Shown here in pieces: positions 17,030-25,839 of a DNA stretch of 64,000 bases (position 1 is the first letter of the stretch; the number at the start of each line of letters is the position of its first letter). The notes beneath the pieces were generated by a model. It saw nothing but the letters and a program-made list of their open reading frames with translations. It ran no database searches and had not been told where the DNA came from. The DNA comes from Paenibacillus wulumuqiensis. Its GTDB lineage: Bacteria; Bacillota; Bacilli; Paenibacillales; Paenibacillaceae. The translations under genes and the position numbers were made by a program. Location of the stretch: positions 248,001 through 312,000 of the forward strand of contig NZ_LAQP01000004.1 in assembly GCF_000971965.1 (NCBI RefSeq). Direction: 5' to 3'.

Positions 17030-18802
17030 ATGAGAAGGGAAAATAGCGATGTAAAGACGGCTTTTGTGTCGGAAGCAGGCTCTTTGCTCGATAATCGTGA
17101 TTATTTTGCATATACGGAACTGGATGATATGGCTTGCTACGTACTGGCGGACGGGCTGGATGAAGATCAGCAGCAGCGCAGCGCCGAACTGGCAGCGAAG
17201 ATTATTCTGGAAAACTTTATGGAAAAGCCGACGATGTCCAAATGGCGCATACGCAGATGGTTGAAAGAAGCACATGAGACGCTCAAGTTCGAGAGCCGCC
17301 GGATGCGCCTTAAGGCCAGTCTGCTTGTTGTCGTTACGGACTATACCAAGTATGTGTGTGCATCGAGCGGGAATACCCGGCTGCACCATCTGCGCAATGG
17401 TCGTCTGCTGCTCAAAAGCAATGACCAGAGTCTGGCCCAGATCATGGCGGACCGTGGCAAATTGGCGCCGGACCGTGTATATCATCACGAAGAGAGCAGC
17501 AATCTGATGCAGTATCTCGGCATGCCGGAAGGGTTTGGCATGTCCTTTGTCCGCAAGACACGTATGGTGGATGGCGATGTGCTGCTGCTCAGCAGCGCAG
17601 GTCTGTGGAAAGGATTGGATCTGACCGAAATTCTGGATTCATTGTCCGAAGCCAAGGGACCGCAGGAATTCACAGATACACTGGAAGAAGTTCTGCTCAG
17701 CAAGCAGTCCTATTACTACGACAATTACACGGCAGCAGCCATTTACATGAACAAGGTATATCAGGATGATCCGAAGAAAAAATGGCGGATTATCCGCCGG
17801 ATTCTGATTGCAGCGTTAGTATTTTTTGTACTTGGCGGCGGGGTGCTCTGGGCGACCTACCGCAATATCGAGAAAAAGGCGGAAGCAGCGGCCAATCTGA
17901 TCGAATACCAGCAGACCGGCGACCAGTACACTCAGCAAGGTGATTACAGCAAAGCACTCAAAGCCTACAGTGAAGCCCGCAATGCGGCGATCAAGATCAA
18001 GGATCGCCTGCACAAGGTTACACTGACCGACAAAATGAAGATCGCTCAGGCACTCGTCGATGGCGACGGTCACATTAAAAACCAGGAATATGATAAAGCG
18101 ATTATCAGCTACCAGAGCGCACAGAAGCAGGCGGAGAACTATCCGATCTTCAGCGAAGCGGATATCCAGAAAAAGCTGGAGCAGACCAAGACATTTGCCG
18201 CCGTAAATGAAACGGTCAAGGCAGCGGATCTTAAATTCCAGTCCGGTGAATACAGTGCAGCCAAAAAGCTGTACGAGCAGGCCAGCAAGGAAGCCATTCA
18301 GGCATCGTATACGGATGCGCAAAAAGATGTGGCTGCCAAGCTGACCGACACACAGACCAAGCTGGATGAGATTCAGCAGCAGACCCAGGAACTGCGGGCG
18401 GAGAAGCAGGAGAAACGCGGCGACAAGGCGCTGGATGCCGGCAATTATGATCTGGCCGTAGATGCGTATGGTCAGGCACAGGGCATTTACCAGGAGATCG
18501 ACAAGCTGGAGAAAGTCCTGGCCATGGAACGCAAAATTGGCAAGGCCGAAACCGAACAGGATAAGTTGGCCCAGGAGGCCAAAGATGCAGCCGATGCTGC
18601 CTCAGCGGCATCCGCACAGGCAGCAGCATCTGCAGCGATGAACGGCAGTCTGCCGGTGCCTACATCGGCACCAGGTGCTGGTATGAGTGCCGCCAGCCCG
18701 GCAGCGAACGGCTCCGGTACAGCATCTTCCGATACTACAAATGGGGCAGCAGCAGGTACAGGCACCCAATATGGATTGACCGACAGCAAAGTTGCCAATT
18801 AA
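17030..18802 (+). CDS. Degenerate PP2C domain - membrane span - repeat-rich helical protein
   Basis: 590 residues. Residues ~10-240 resemble PP2C: NRDYFAY, VLADGLDE and the closing YDNYTAAAIY. The second motif is SSGNTRL instead of GDS, and the fourth is LLSSAGLW instead of the metal-binding SDG, so it is probably catalytically weak or dead. A membrane span lies at about 256-276. The rest (285-500) is helical with TPR-like units, e.g. GDYSKALKAYSEARNAA, NQEYDKAIISYQSAQKQA, SGEYSAAKKLYEQASKEA and AGNYDLAVDAYGQAQ, followed by a low-complexity Ala/Gly/Ser tail. It may be a membrane scaffold that senses phosphorylation. Orientation is unknown, but the basic residues before the span suggest the PP2C part is inside. 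Confidence 0.8.
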   Translation: MRRENSDVKTAFVSEAGSLLDNRDYFAYTELDDMACYVLADGLDEDQQQRSAELAAKIILENFMEKPTMSKWRIRRWLKEAHETLKFESRRMRLKASLLVVVTDYTKYVCASSGNTRLHHLRNGRLLLKSNDQSLAQIMADRGKLAPDRVYHHEESSNLMQYLGMPEGFGMSFVRKTRMVDGDVLLLSSAGLWKGLDLTEILDSLSEAKGPQEFTDTLEEVLLSKQSYYYDNYTAAAIYMNKVYQDDPKKKWRIIRRILIAALVFFVLGGGVLWATYRNIEKKAEAAANLIEYQQTGDQYTQQGDYSKALKAYSEARNAAIKIKDRLHKVTLTDKMKIAQALVDGDGHIKNQEYDKAIISYQSAQKQAENYPIFSEADIQKKLEQTKTFAAVNETVKAADLKFQSGEYSAAKKLYEQASKEAIQASYTDAQKDVAAKLTDTQTKLDEIQQQTQELRAEKQEKRGDKALDAGNYDLAVDAYGQAQGIYQEIDKLEKVLAMERKIGKAETEQDKLAQEAKDAADAASAASAQAAASAAMNGSLPVPTSAPGAGMSAASPAANGSGTASSDTTNGAAAGTGTQYGLTDSKVAN

Positions 18803-18851
18803 TAACATATCCATATCCAGAATAGACAGCAATGAAAGGAGAGGGTGAGCC

Positions 18852-20177
18852 ATGAAAGAAATGCTGGAGTCCCTCATGCAGGACCGGATTCATAAGTTGA
18901 GCCAGCTGGAAGACCGCAAGCTGATGCGCCAGCTGGTCAATGAATTCCTCGTTAATATGGTCGATTACCAGGAGCAGATGCTGGATAAGCTGGAACAGCG
19001 GGTTCTGGAAGAAAGCAAGACTGTGAGCAGTCTGTATGATATTTATACAACCGTATATCGTCAGGAAGACTGGGATGCGGCACATGAATTTTTGCATCCG
19101 GTACTGCCGGAAGATGTGCAGCCGCAGGTGCTCAGCCTGCCGGAACTGCTGATGGTACAAGGTGAAGCGGAGCAGGAGCCGAAGAACAGACTGTTCCGCC
19201 TTTTCCTGGAGATGGATAGCACTCAGGTGCTTGCCCTCGCCCGGAGCGGTCGTATGTTCAGAGCACGAGTGACGACAGATGCTGGCGTATACCATGTCGG
19301 TGTACAGCTGCGGCCAAGTACCGATTATCAGCGTGAGCTGGAGCGGTTGTATCATAATTTCCAGGTCAATGGATTGGCCTGGCGGACCGTACATCATCCT
19401 TATATTTATAAATTTGTAGACGTCATGTTACATAGCTGGGAAGACAAGCCGCAGCAGGAAGAATCGATCGTATCGATCACTGTGGATATGGAAGAATACG
19501 AGCCGTATCAGCGTCCGGGCTGGATTCCGGTCTGGAATGTACAGCGGCTGAAGATCAAGAACAGCGGCTTCCCGATTCCGGCACTGGACCGGATTCATTA
19601 TGAGCATATTATCTCCCTGCACAAGTATGGTACCGAGCATGGATATCTGGCGGATGGTGCAGCCGCGGACATTCGTTACATCAAGCGCAGCCCGGGTGAG
19701 ATGGTCATCGTCTCTCCGGGAGACCGTTCCGGTTTCTGGGATATTATCAAAATAAACCGCCCTGTGGAGCAGCGCTGGACCTCGTCAGCCTATCCACTCC
19801 TCAGCAACGGTCTGCTGGACCAATTTGTGCATCATCATGCAGCCGGTCAGATTCTGCCGGTGCGTACAATGGGAGAACTGACCAGAATCGTTCGCGCCCA
19901 GCAGGCTTCTGCAGGGGTGGAGCTTCACAATGTTCAGGTTCGACAGGATACACCGGAAGCTGCTGCTGTACAGGCAGATGTGGAGACCGTGGAACTGAAT
20001 CCATTTCTCGGGGACAACATCCGGCTCGATGTTCATCGACCGGTATTGGAACTTTCTTTCCGCCGTCTGCCGGAGCACCGCCTGCCTGCTTTTCTGCATG
20101 GTGACCAGCTGGCTTATCTGACGGCCGAGCTGCAGCGTCAGCTCCCGGAATACCGCTGCAAAGGAGTCTGGCTGTGA
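18852..20177 (+). CDS. Conserved component of the machine, possible baseplate protein
   Basis: 441 residues, no membrane span. The first ~75 residues are helical and probably coiled. The middle has several strands, with the aromatic-rich stretch VNGLAWRTVHHPYIYKF (about 165-181). The centre contains paired repeats around PGWIPVWNVQRLKIKN and HYEHIISLHKYG. I do not recognise the family. The gene overlaps the next one by 4 bases and sits between the phosphatase-scaffold gene and a probable gpI-like protein, a position where baseplate wedge genes are expected. AAAGGAGAGG precedes the ATG. Confidence 0.55.
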   Translation: MKEMLESLMQDRIHKLSQLEDRKLMRQLVNEFLVNMVDYQEQMLDKLEQRVLEESKTVSSLYDIYTTVYRQEDWDAAHEFLHPVLPEDVQPQVLSLPELLMVQGEAEQEPKNRLFRLFLEMDSTQVLALARSGRMFRARVTTDAGVYHVGVQLRPSTDYQRELERLYHNFQVNGLAWRTVHHPYIYKFVDVMLHSWEDKPQQEESIVSITVDMEEYEPYQRPGWIPVWNVQRLKIKNSGFPIPALDRIHYEHIISLHKYGTEHGYLADGAAADIRYIKRSPGEMVIVSPGDRSGFWDIIKINRPVEQRWTSSAYPLLSNGLLDQFVHHHAAGQILPVRTMGELTRIVRAQQASAGVELHNVQVRQDTPEAAAVQADVETVELNPFLGDNIRLDVHRPVLELSFRRLPEHRLPAFLHGDQLAYLTAELQRQLPEYRCKGVWL

Positions 20178-20863
20178 ACTATATCTGGGATTTGATGATC
20201 AAGGCGCAGGATAATGGTATGCAGCCGGAGCAGATTCATTTCCGGCCGGCCCGCTATTATTCGCCGTATATGGAGCTCAGTCTGTATGATCTGAATGCCA
20301 CGTCGGTGGATACATATGTGGAGCTGAATCCGTATTACCGTTTTGAGCAGTTGTTTGGCAGCTGGTTTCATCCCGATCTGGAAGAGGATGAAGAATTCCG
20401 ACATGCCTTGTTCGATATCATTGTCCATTTTCTGGCGCAGATGGATATGTATCAGGGAATGACCCGGAGAGAATATCATATCCGCTTTATTTTGCGGGAT
20501 ATCGAAGAAGGTGTATTTGGGGAAGAAGCGGTTCGTCAGCTGGCACTGCTCAGCCGTGAAGAGCGTGAACAGCTCGGAGAGCAGCTGCTGAGACTGTATG
20601 AGGTCGGAGAGCCGCTGTCTCTGCTGCGCCGGATGTTCCGTGACTGGTTCCCGCGTTCACTCATCTATGTGAATCGTGAGGAAAAGGAAGAATTGATGAT
20701 CTATGTCGGCAAGCAGGATACACCGCCGAATATCGCCAAAGTACAGCTGCTGCTGACGCTGTTCCTGCCTGTGCATTTTGAGGTAAGGCTGTATTGGACG
20801 CATCATTTTGGTCTGATCGGCACGGGAGAGACGATGATTATGGACCGGATTGCAATGTATTGA
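20174..20863 (+). CDS. Possible baseplate wedge protein (gpI/TssG-like ending)
   Basis: 229 residues. The C-terminus NIAKVQLLLTLFLPVHFEVRLYW resembles the end of phage tail protein I/baseplate wedge proteins, where a helix runs into a K/L-P-A-H-x-x-Y-x-V/L-R strand. The N-terminal half has aromatic-rich strands and YRFEQLFGSWF; the middle is helical. The start (GTG at 20174) overlaps the preceding stop, so the two products are probably made in fixed ratio. The family assignment is only by pattern at the C-terminus and operon position. Confidence 0.5.
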   Translation: MNYIWDLMIKAQDNGMQPEQIHFRPARYYSPYMELSLYDLNATSVDTYVELNPYYRFEQLFGSWFHPDLEEDEEFRHALFDIIVHFLAQMDMYQGMTRREYHIRFILRDIEEGVFGEEAVRQLALLSREEREQLGEQLLRLYEVGEPLSLLRRMFRDWFPRSLIYVNREEKEELMIYVGKQDTPPNIAKVQLLLTLFLPVHFEVRLYWTHHFGLIGTGETMIMDRIAMY

Positions 20864-20885
20864 TTGAGGGAAAGGAATGACCGCT

Positions 20886-23573
20886 ATGAATAAAACATAC
20901 TCCTACCGGCTGCACAATCATCCGCTGGAACCCCAGGGCAGCAAAGGGCAGGCGCGTTTTACCAGAGAAGAACTGGAAGAGATGACCACCTTTGAGCTGC
21001 GCAATATTTGTTACAAGGAACGGCTCGTGGAAGGAATCGCAGGTACACTGGATCGCGAGGAACTGATTCGTACCATTCTCAAGTTCCGCGGCATGCAGAA
21101 TACCCTGCGTATCGAACAGTTTCGCAAAGGCGGGTTCGAGCGAATTCAGTCGGTACTGGGACGCTATCTGAACGCCCAGAAGCCGGATCATGGCAGCATT
21201 AGAGTACCTGCCCGGATCGTTCTGTATCAGGGCATACGCCTTGGCAGACTGGACGGGTATAAGATCGAATCCGGCACGGTGATCGGCGAGAATGTGCTGC
21301 TGGTGAACGGCAATGGAGAACTGTGCGGCATTCTGAACGTCAAGATGATCGAAGACCAGCCGGGCAAATATTTACTGACCGCGCCGAGTCACTGGGAACA
21401 CCGGATGACATCGAACCAGAATTACAGTCTGTATTTTACCCGCCGTCAGGATTCGGATTATCTGTATCATGCCTATTACAGCGATCGTCCGCTGATTCCG
21501 GCCAATCTGCATTATTACCGTGTACCGGTAGCGGAGCTGGAGATTCGGATGCCGGAGCCGACCGATACGGTGTTGGCAATCGATTTTGGTACATCCAATA
21601 CGACAGCAGGTGCTTATCTCGGCAGCGGTTATGGATCGATGATCCAGCGGGAAGATTCCCCGGTACGCAGCACAGATCGTCTGCTTGGAGAAAGCAATGC
21701 CTATCGTACCCAGGATGCCGTCAATTATGTCGTATTTCCCAATGTAACCGACAAGCAGGAGCAGTGGCTGGAGCTGCTGCCGACACTGGCAGCGGCAGCG
21801 GATTGTGCGGACCCCGAGAATGTCCGGCTCGTCTATGGTTATGATGCGCTTGCTTATATTCAGCGTAATGGTCATAACAGCCGAGCGACCGTATTCCGCG
21901 GCATGAAGCGCTGGGTGAATGATTATGAACGGGTAGAGGAACTGATGGATGCCGCAGGCAATACCGCCTATCTGTCCCGCAGCGAGATTCTCAAAGGGTA
22001 TATCTCCTACGTGGTCGAGACGGCCGAGCAGCAGTTCAAATGCCGATTTGAGCATTTGCATATTTCCAGTCCTGTCAAGCTCAAAACCCAGTTCCTCGAC
22101 ATGTTCAACCAGATCCTGCCGGATTACCGGATCGAAATGAATGATGCACTGGATGAGGGCATGGCTGTACTGTATAACACGATTGCCGACCAGATTGACA
22201 AAGGAACTTATATCGACGGGGAAGAATACCAGGCGCTTGTCATCGACTGCGGCGGCGGTACAACCGATCTCAGTTCCTGCCGCTTCAGTATCCACGAAGG
22301 CCGCATTTCCTATGGTCTGGATATCCATACCAGTTATGAAAATGGTGATACCAACTTTGGCGGCAACAATATTACCTACCGGATTATGCAGTGGATGAAA
22401 ATTGTATTTGCCGAATGGTACAGCGGCCAGCAGCGCCGGATCGACATGGACGCACTGATCGATATTCCGGGTGCTGAGCTGTTCCGGTATGTGGACGAAT
22501 ACGGCATCAAAGCTGTGTACGAAGGCATGGAAGCACGCTATCTGGAAGCTGAGAAGATTATCCCGACGAAGTACCGGGATTATGAGCATCACAGCCGGGA
22601 TGAATACCAGCGTGTACGCGGCAATTTCTACTTCCTGTGGGCGATGGCTGATCAGATGAAGCAGGAATTTTTCCGCAAAACCGGTATCCTGCGCAGCCGT
22701 TTCCAGGATGATAATGAGACCATTCTGGACAGTGATATCAAGATTACCAAAGTCGACCGCTGGTTCCTGTCCATCAGCGAGCCGGATGGACGACTGCGTA
22801 ATGAATACCGTCCGCCGGATGTGGTCTTCAATATTCGCGAGATCAATCAGCTGATCAAAGCGGATATCTATGAAATTGTGCGCAAGTTCCTGGACGAATT
22901 CTACCAGGATGGTCGTCTGCAGGACTATTCGATTATCAAATTGACCGGACAATCCTGCCGGATCGACGTGTTCCGCGAAGCACTCAAGGAATTCGTTCCC
23001 GGCCGCAGTATCGAGTTCCGTCAAAAGGCCAAAGAGAACAGCCAGGTGCCGGATCTCAAGCTGGCCTGTCTGCGCGGCGCTATCCGTTATCTCAATGCCA
23101 AAAAGATCGGCATGATCAAGCCGGTACTCACCAATGAGATTCCAGCGATCCCTTACTCGGTCAGCGCCTATACGCACACCCGTCAGGAGAAAATGCTGAT
23201 CCGCAGTCTGGAGCGCCACCATACGTACGGTAACGTCTCCCGTCCGCAGCATACGTCCGAGATCGAATTCTTCGTCTGGGCCGACGACGGCAGTCTGCGT
23301 CACCGTTATGTCTACAAAGGCTGGGCACCAAGCTTCCGTCAGGTTGTATATGAGGAGATTGCCGAGATGTACGGGGATCATATCATTCAGGACGAGACGG
23401 ATTCGATCAGCAACGGCGAGACCAAGTTCTTCGTCTTTGCCGGCGATCAGCGCTGGGGCTTCAACGTGGTACCGGTACTGCGGGACAATGAACAGCTGTA
23501 TGTGGCAAACCGCCAGTTCTTTGCTTTTGAAAATGATCTGTCGGAGCTGGATTTCTTCGATGGTACCAAATAA
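20886..23573 (+). CDS. Large Hsp70/actin-fold ATPase with N-terminal extension
   Basis: About 895 residues. An N-terminal part (1-220) starts with a SAP/Rho-N-like helix pair (FTREELEEMTTFELRNIC) and a beta-rich segment. The nucleotide-binding fold begins near residue 228: phosphate 1 LAIDFGTSNTTAGAYLG, phosphate 2 LVIDCGGGTTDLSSC (about 450), adenosine motif IIKLTGQSCRIDVFREAL (about 684). The C-terminus (730-895) does not look like the DnaK substrate domain but is beta-rich. Two starts fit (20877, 20886). Co-transcription with a J-domain gene suggests a dedicated chaperone pair. I infer a role in assembling or recycling the sheath or loading effectors, because no ClpV-like AAA+ gene is present. 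Last gene of the structural operon. Confidence 0.82.
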   Translation: MNKTYSYRLHNHPLEPQGSKGQARFTREELEEMTTFELRNICYKERLVEGIAGTLDREELIRTILKFRGMQNTLRIEQFRKGGFERIQSVLGRYLNAQKPDHGSIRVPARIVLYQGIRLGRLDGYKIESGTVIGENVLLVNGNGELCGILNVKMIEDQPGKYLLTAPSHWEHRMTSNQNYSLYFTRRQDSDYLYHAYYSDRPLIPANLHYYRVPVAELEIRMPEPTDTVLAIDFGTSNTTAGAYLGSGYGSMIQREDSPVRSTDRLLGESNAYRTQDAVNYVVFPNVTDKQEQWLELLPTLAAAADCADPENVRLVYGYDALAYIQRNGHNSRATVFRGMKRWVNDYERVEELMDAAGNTAYLSRSEILKGYISYVVETAEQQFKCRFEHLHISSPVKLKTQFLDMFNQILPDYRIEMNDALDEGMAVLYNTIADQIDKGTYIDGEEYQALVIDCGGGTTDLSSCRFSIHEGRISYGLDIHTSYENGDTNFGGNNITYRIMQWMKIVFAEWYSGQQRRIDMDALIDIPGAELFRYVDEYGIKAVYEGMEARYLEAEKIIPTKYRDYEHHSRDEYQRVRGNFYFLWAMADQMKQEFFRKTGILRSRFQDDNETILDSDIKITKVDRWFLSISEPDGRLRNEYRPPDVVFNIREINQLIKADIYEIVRKFLDEFYQDGRLQDYSIIKLTGQSCRIDVFREALKEFVPGRSIEFRQKAKENSQVPDLKLACLRGAIRYLNAKKIGMIKPVLTNEIPAIPYSVSAYTHTRQEKMLIRSLERHHTYGNVSRPQHTSEIEFFVWADDGSLRHRYVYKGWAPSFRQVVYEEIAEMYGDHIIQDETDSISNGETKFFVFAGDQRWGFNVVPVLRDNEQLYVANRQFFAFENDLSELDFFDGTK

Positions 23574-24266
23574 AGCACCAAGTAGTTGGTTGTTATTATT
23601 ATTCCCGGCGATATATCGTCAGGCAGGTTATGCAAGAGGCTGCAGAGCGGAGCACATCTCCGCCTGCTGCGCTTCTTCAGAGTGATTCTGTTACCTCCGT
23701 TTGTGTTCTCCGTACTATTGACGCAGCCAGGCATACCATTTGTTCCAGATATCATACTATAGGCAGTTCCTTGATATGGAATCTGCCACTTATCCATCAA
23801 CCGGTAAAGGCCGGTTCTCTGCTGAGAGATTACAGGTAGGCACCTGTATCCAACAGTACGAGATATCAGTAAGAGCAAGCAGTATTAGCAGTATTAGAAA
23901 TACCCGCAATACGACAATGTGAGAACTACCAGAGCTATTAGAGCTGCCAGAACTGGTAGAATCACCAGAACTGTTATAACCATAAGAACCGCCTTAGTTT
24001 AACAGCATGTATACTCGATAAGTTATTACTACTGGAGCAGCATCACACCGGAATATAAGCCCAGGCACAGAGCAGAAGCAACAGGGTCACTCTGAAGCAG
24101 CGGAGCATTTGCCCGATGCAGATAACCCGAGCATTATCATGGATTCACGCATTTGGCAGCATGAGTGCAGCAATCTAATTATCAGGTTGGCAAACATCAT
24201 TTCATCATGCCCAACAAACGATTTAACCTATACAGTTCACTGCAGAAAAGGAAGGGAGGAACCGGC
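23574..24266. other. Intergenic region without a secure gene
   Basis: About 690 bases between the ATPase gene and the next module. No long conserved frame. It contains a degenerate CAGAACTG/CAGAGCT-type repeat at 23930-23975 and a short hydrophobic frame on the minus strand (separate entry). A hairpin ACAGGT-AGGC-ACCTGT lies near 23832-23847. The sequence at 24241-24266 supplies the ribosome site GGGAGGA for the next gene. Confidence 0.5.
23894..23983 (-). CDS. Possible 29-residue hydrophobic peptide
   Basis: Reading the minus strand from ATG at 23983 gives 29 residues that are almost entirely Val, Leu, Ile and Ala (starting MVITVLVILPVLAAL, ending SYCGYF), i.e. one membrane span. AAGGCGG lies 5 bases upstream as a possible ribosome site. 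Another frame of the same DNA gives a Ser/Gly-rich run followed by a Leu-rich run, slightly like YjcZ-type sporulation peptides, but with an early stop. Either the short frame is a real small membrane peptide or both are chance products of a repeat. Confidence 0.25.
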   Translation of the reverse strand: MVITVLVILPVLAALIALVVLTLSYCGYF

Positions 24267-25043
24267 ATGTTCCAATACAGTTATCCCCGGTTCGAAAAAG
24301 GACGCGTACTCAAAACAGAAATGCTCGCCAGTGTAAGGGATTATCCTCGCAGTCTGGTCGATGTTCGTTACCATGAGTACAGCGACGGCATTATTACAGG
24401 TGCACAGGTGACCGTCAATGAACGGGAGCTGACAATTGCCCCGGGACTGATCAAGCATCAAGGTCGGTTGTATGTGCTGGAGCAGGAGCAGCAGATTGAA
24501 TACGATGCGACCGGTGTGGAGACTATATTGAAAGTACGGTTTTACGAAAATGGATCCGACCGTGACTTTGAACGATATACCGGCGAGATTGTGCTGGAAG
24601 AAGAGATCGTGAGCGAGAGTGAAATCGAGCTCGGCCGATTCAAGCTGAAGCATGGTGCTGTACTGCGTTCGGAATACGTGGACTTTGCCGACCTGGTGAC
24701 GGAGTATAACACGTTTCATACCGTGCATATACAGTACAGCGGCATCGGAGCAGCGACGATATCACCTTTTGTTTTCCGCTGGTTTGCCCGTGAACTGTTC
24801 GCCCAGGGAGCGAGCCACCCGAACCCGCTGGACTTGTCCTTTGCACTGCTATGCCTGAATCAGGAGCGGATCGAGCGTGCAGCTGTACTCAGCTACCTAT
24901 CGGCCCGATTCGGTCACCCTTACCGGGAGCTGGATAATGCCAAGATTCATCAATCGCTGGAACGCGTACTGGCCGAGAACGGCGGACGCCGTGGCAAGTC
25001 AGGTATGCAGCGCTCCGGACCACAGCGAATGCTCGTGGATTGA
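24267..25043 (+). CDS. Possible baseplate/tail-fibre-like protein
   Basis: 258 residues. The N-terminal half is beta-rich: after FEKGRVLKTEMLASVRDYPR come SDGIITGAQVTVNERELTI and APGLIKHQGRLYVLEQEQQ. This resembles the start of phage baseplate/tail proteins that describe a generic region followed by value strands (DUF4815/DUF6519-like pattern), but I am not certain. The C-terminal half is helical. The start at 24267 follows GGGAGGA. It lies downstream of the structural operon and just before spike module A, so it may connect baseplate and spike. Confidence 0.5.
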   Translation: MFQYSYPRFEKGRVLKTEMLASVRDYPRSLVDVRYHEYSDGIITGAQVTVNERELTIAPGLIKHQGRLYVLEQEQQIEYDATGVETILKVRFYENGSDRDFERYTGEIVLEEEIVSESEIELGRFKLKHGAVLRSEYVDFADLVTEYNTFHTVHIQYSGIGAATISPFVFRWFARELFAQGASHPNPLDLSFALLCLNQERIERAAVLSYLSARFGHPYRELDNAKIHQSLERVLAENGGRRGKSGMQRSGPQRMLVD

Positions 25044-25179
25044 ACATTTTATTAAGAATAAAAAGTAAGTTGAATAGCAGTATAGATAATCTCAAAGTAG
25101 GATTTGGTAATCAGAGGCATTGCATGCGTAAAAGATCGGCATCATTATTTGCAGTAAGAATGAAAGAAGGTACTTGCTA

Positions 25180-25839
25180 ATGAAGCATATGGATGAGTAT
25201 ATTATCTCGCGAATGTATGGAACTTTTTCTACAAGCTCCAGTTCAACTACCGAACTGAAGAATGAAGAATCTGTCTTAAATACAGCAGCTGAGCGCTCAC
25301 AGGAAGAAACAGTAATTACCATAGATGAAAAACCGATTCGCTTTACAGCTGTAGAACTGTCGGAAAAAGGTATAGCGTGTCTGCTTCCTGATTACTTTGC
25401 TCCAATGCCTACAGAAGAAGCACGTATGAAATATCCATCTGAGCAGCGTCCAACTGTAATTTACTGTAATCCGGAAGGCACAGTGGATTTCACGCTCAAT
25501 CCTTCCGATATGGAGGCCGAAGATCATGAACTGGAACAGATTGCCAAGCAGCTCTCTGTTATGCTTCGTGACGTACAGCCTATACGCAGCTGGAAAGGCA
25601 TGGAGACACTGACAACGGAACATATGACACTAATTATCATGCGCTTTGTGACATCCGCGATCGATGGTCATATTTATAATGAGATGCTGCTGTTTAATCG
25701 TAATGGCAGGCTGCAAATCGGTACTTTTCATTGTGAAGCCGAACAAATGGAGCAGTGGGAACCAGTGACGGAAGTCATTATCCGTTCATTGCGTCTTCTG
25801 ACAGAAAGGGAGCATACATATGAGTCTGGATTATCATAA
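25180..25839 (+). CDS. Module A: DcrB/DUF1795-like (Eag-type) chaperone
   Basis: 219 residues. After a variable ~55-residue N-terminus comes a domain shared with the products at 36977 and 46659: strand-turn CLLPDYFAPMPTEE, KYPSEQRPTVIYCNPEG, a helical region with LSVMLRDVQPI, then a strand rich in hydrophobics and NEMLLFNRNGRLQIGTFHC. This order matches the DcrB/DUF1795 fold. In T6SS, Eag proteins of this fold hold the hydrophobic segments of toxin-bearing spike proteins until loading. It overlaps the VgrG gene by 20 bases, typical of translational coupling. Start at 25180 after AGAAGG. Confidence 0.65.
   Translation: MKHMDEYIISRMYGTFSTSSSSTTELKNEESVLNTAAERSQEETVITIDEKPIRFTAVELSEKGIACLLPDYFAPMPTEEARMKYPSEQRPTVIYCNPEGTVDFTLNPSDMEAEDHELEQIAKQLSVMLRDVQPIRSWKGMETLTTEHMTLIIMRFVTSAIDGHIYNEMLLFNRNGRLQIGTFHCEAEQMEQWEPVTEVIIRSLRLLTEREHTYESGLS

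Noticed and set aside
21372-23381. 669-codon open frame on the minus strand
   Set aside because: Shadow of the Hsp70-like gene; composition is unnatural and the plus-strand protein has clear ATPase motifs.
23930-23975. Short CAGAACTG-type tandem repeat as a minisatellite or CRISPR-like element
   Set aside because: Units are degenerate and too few; explained equally well by a Ser/Gly or hydrophobic coding relic.
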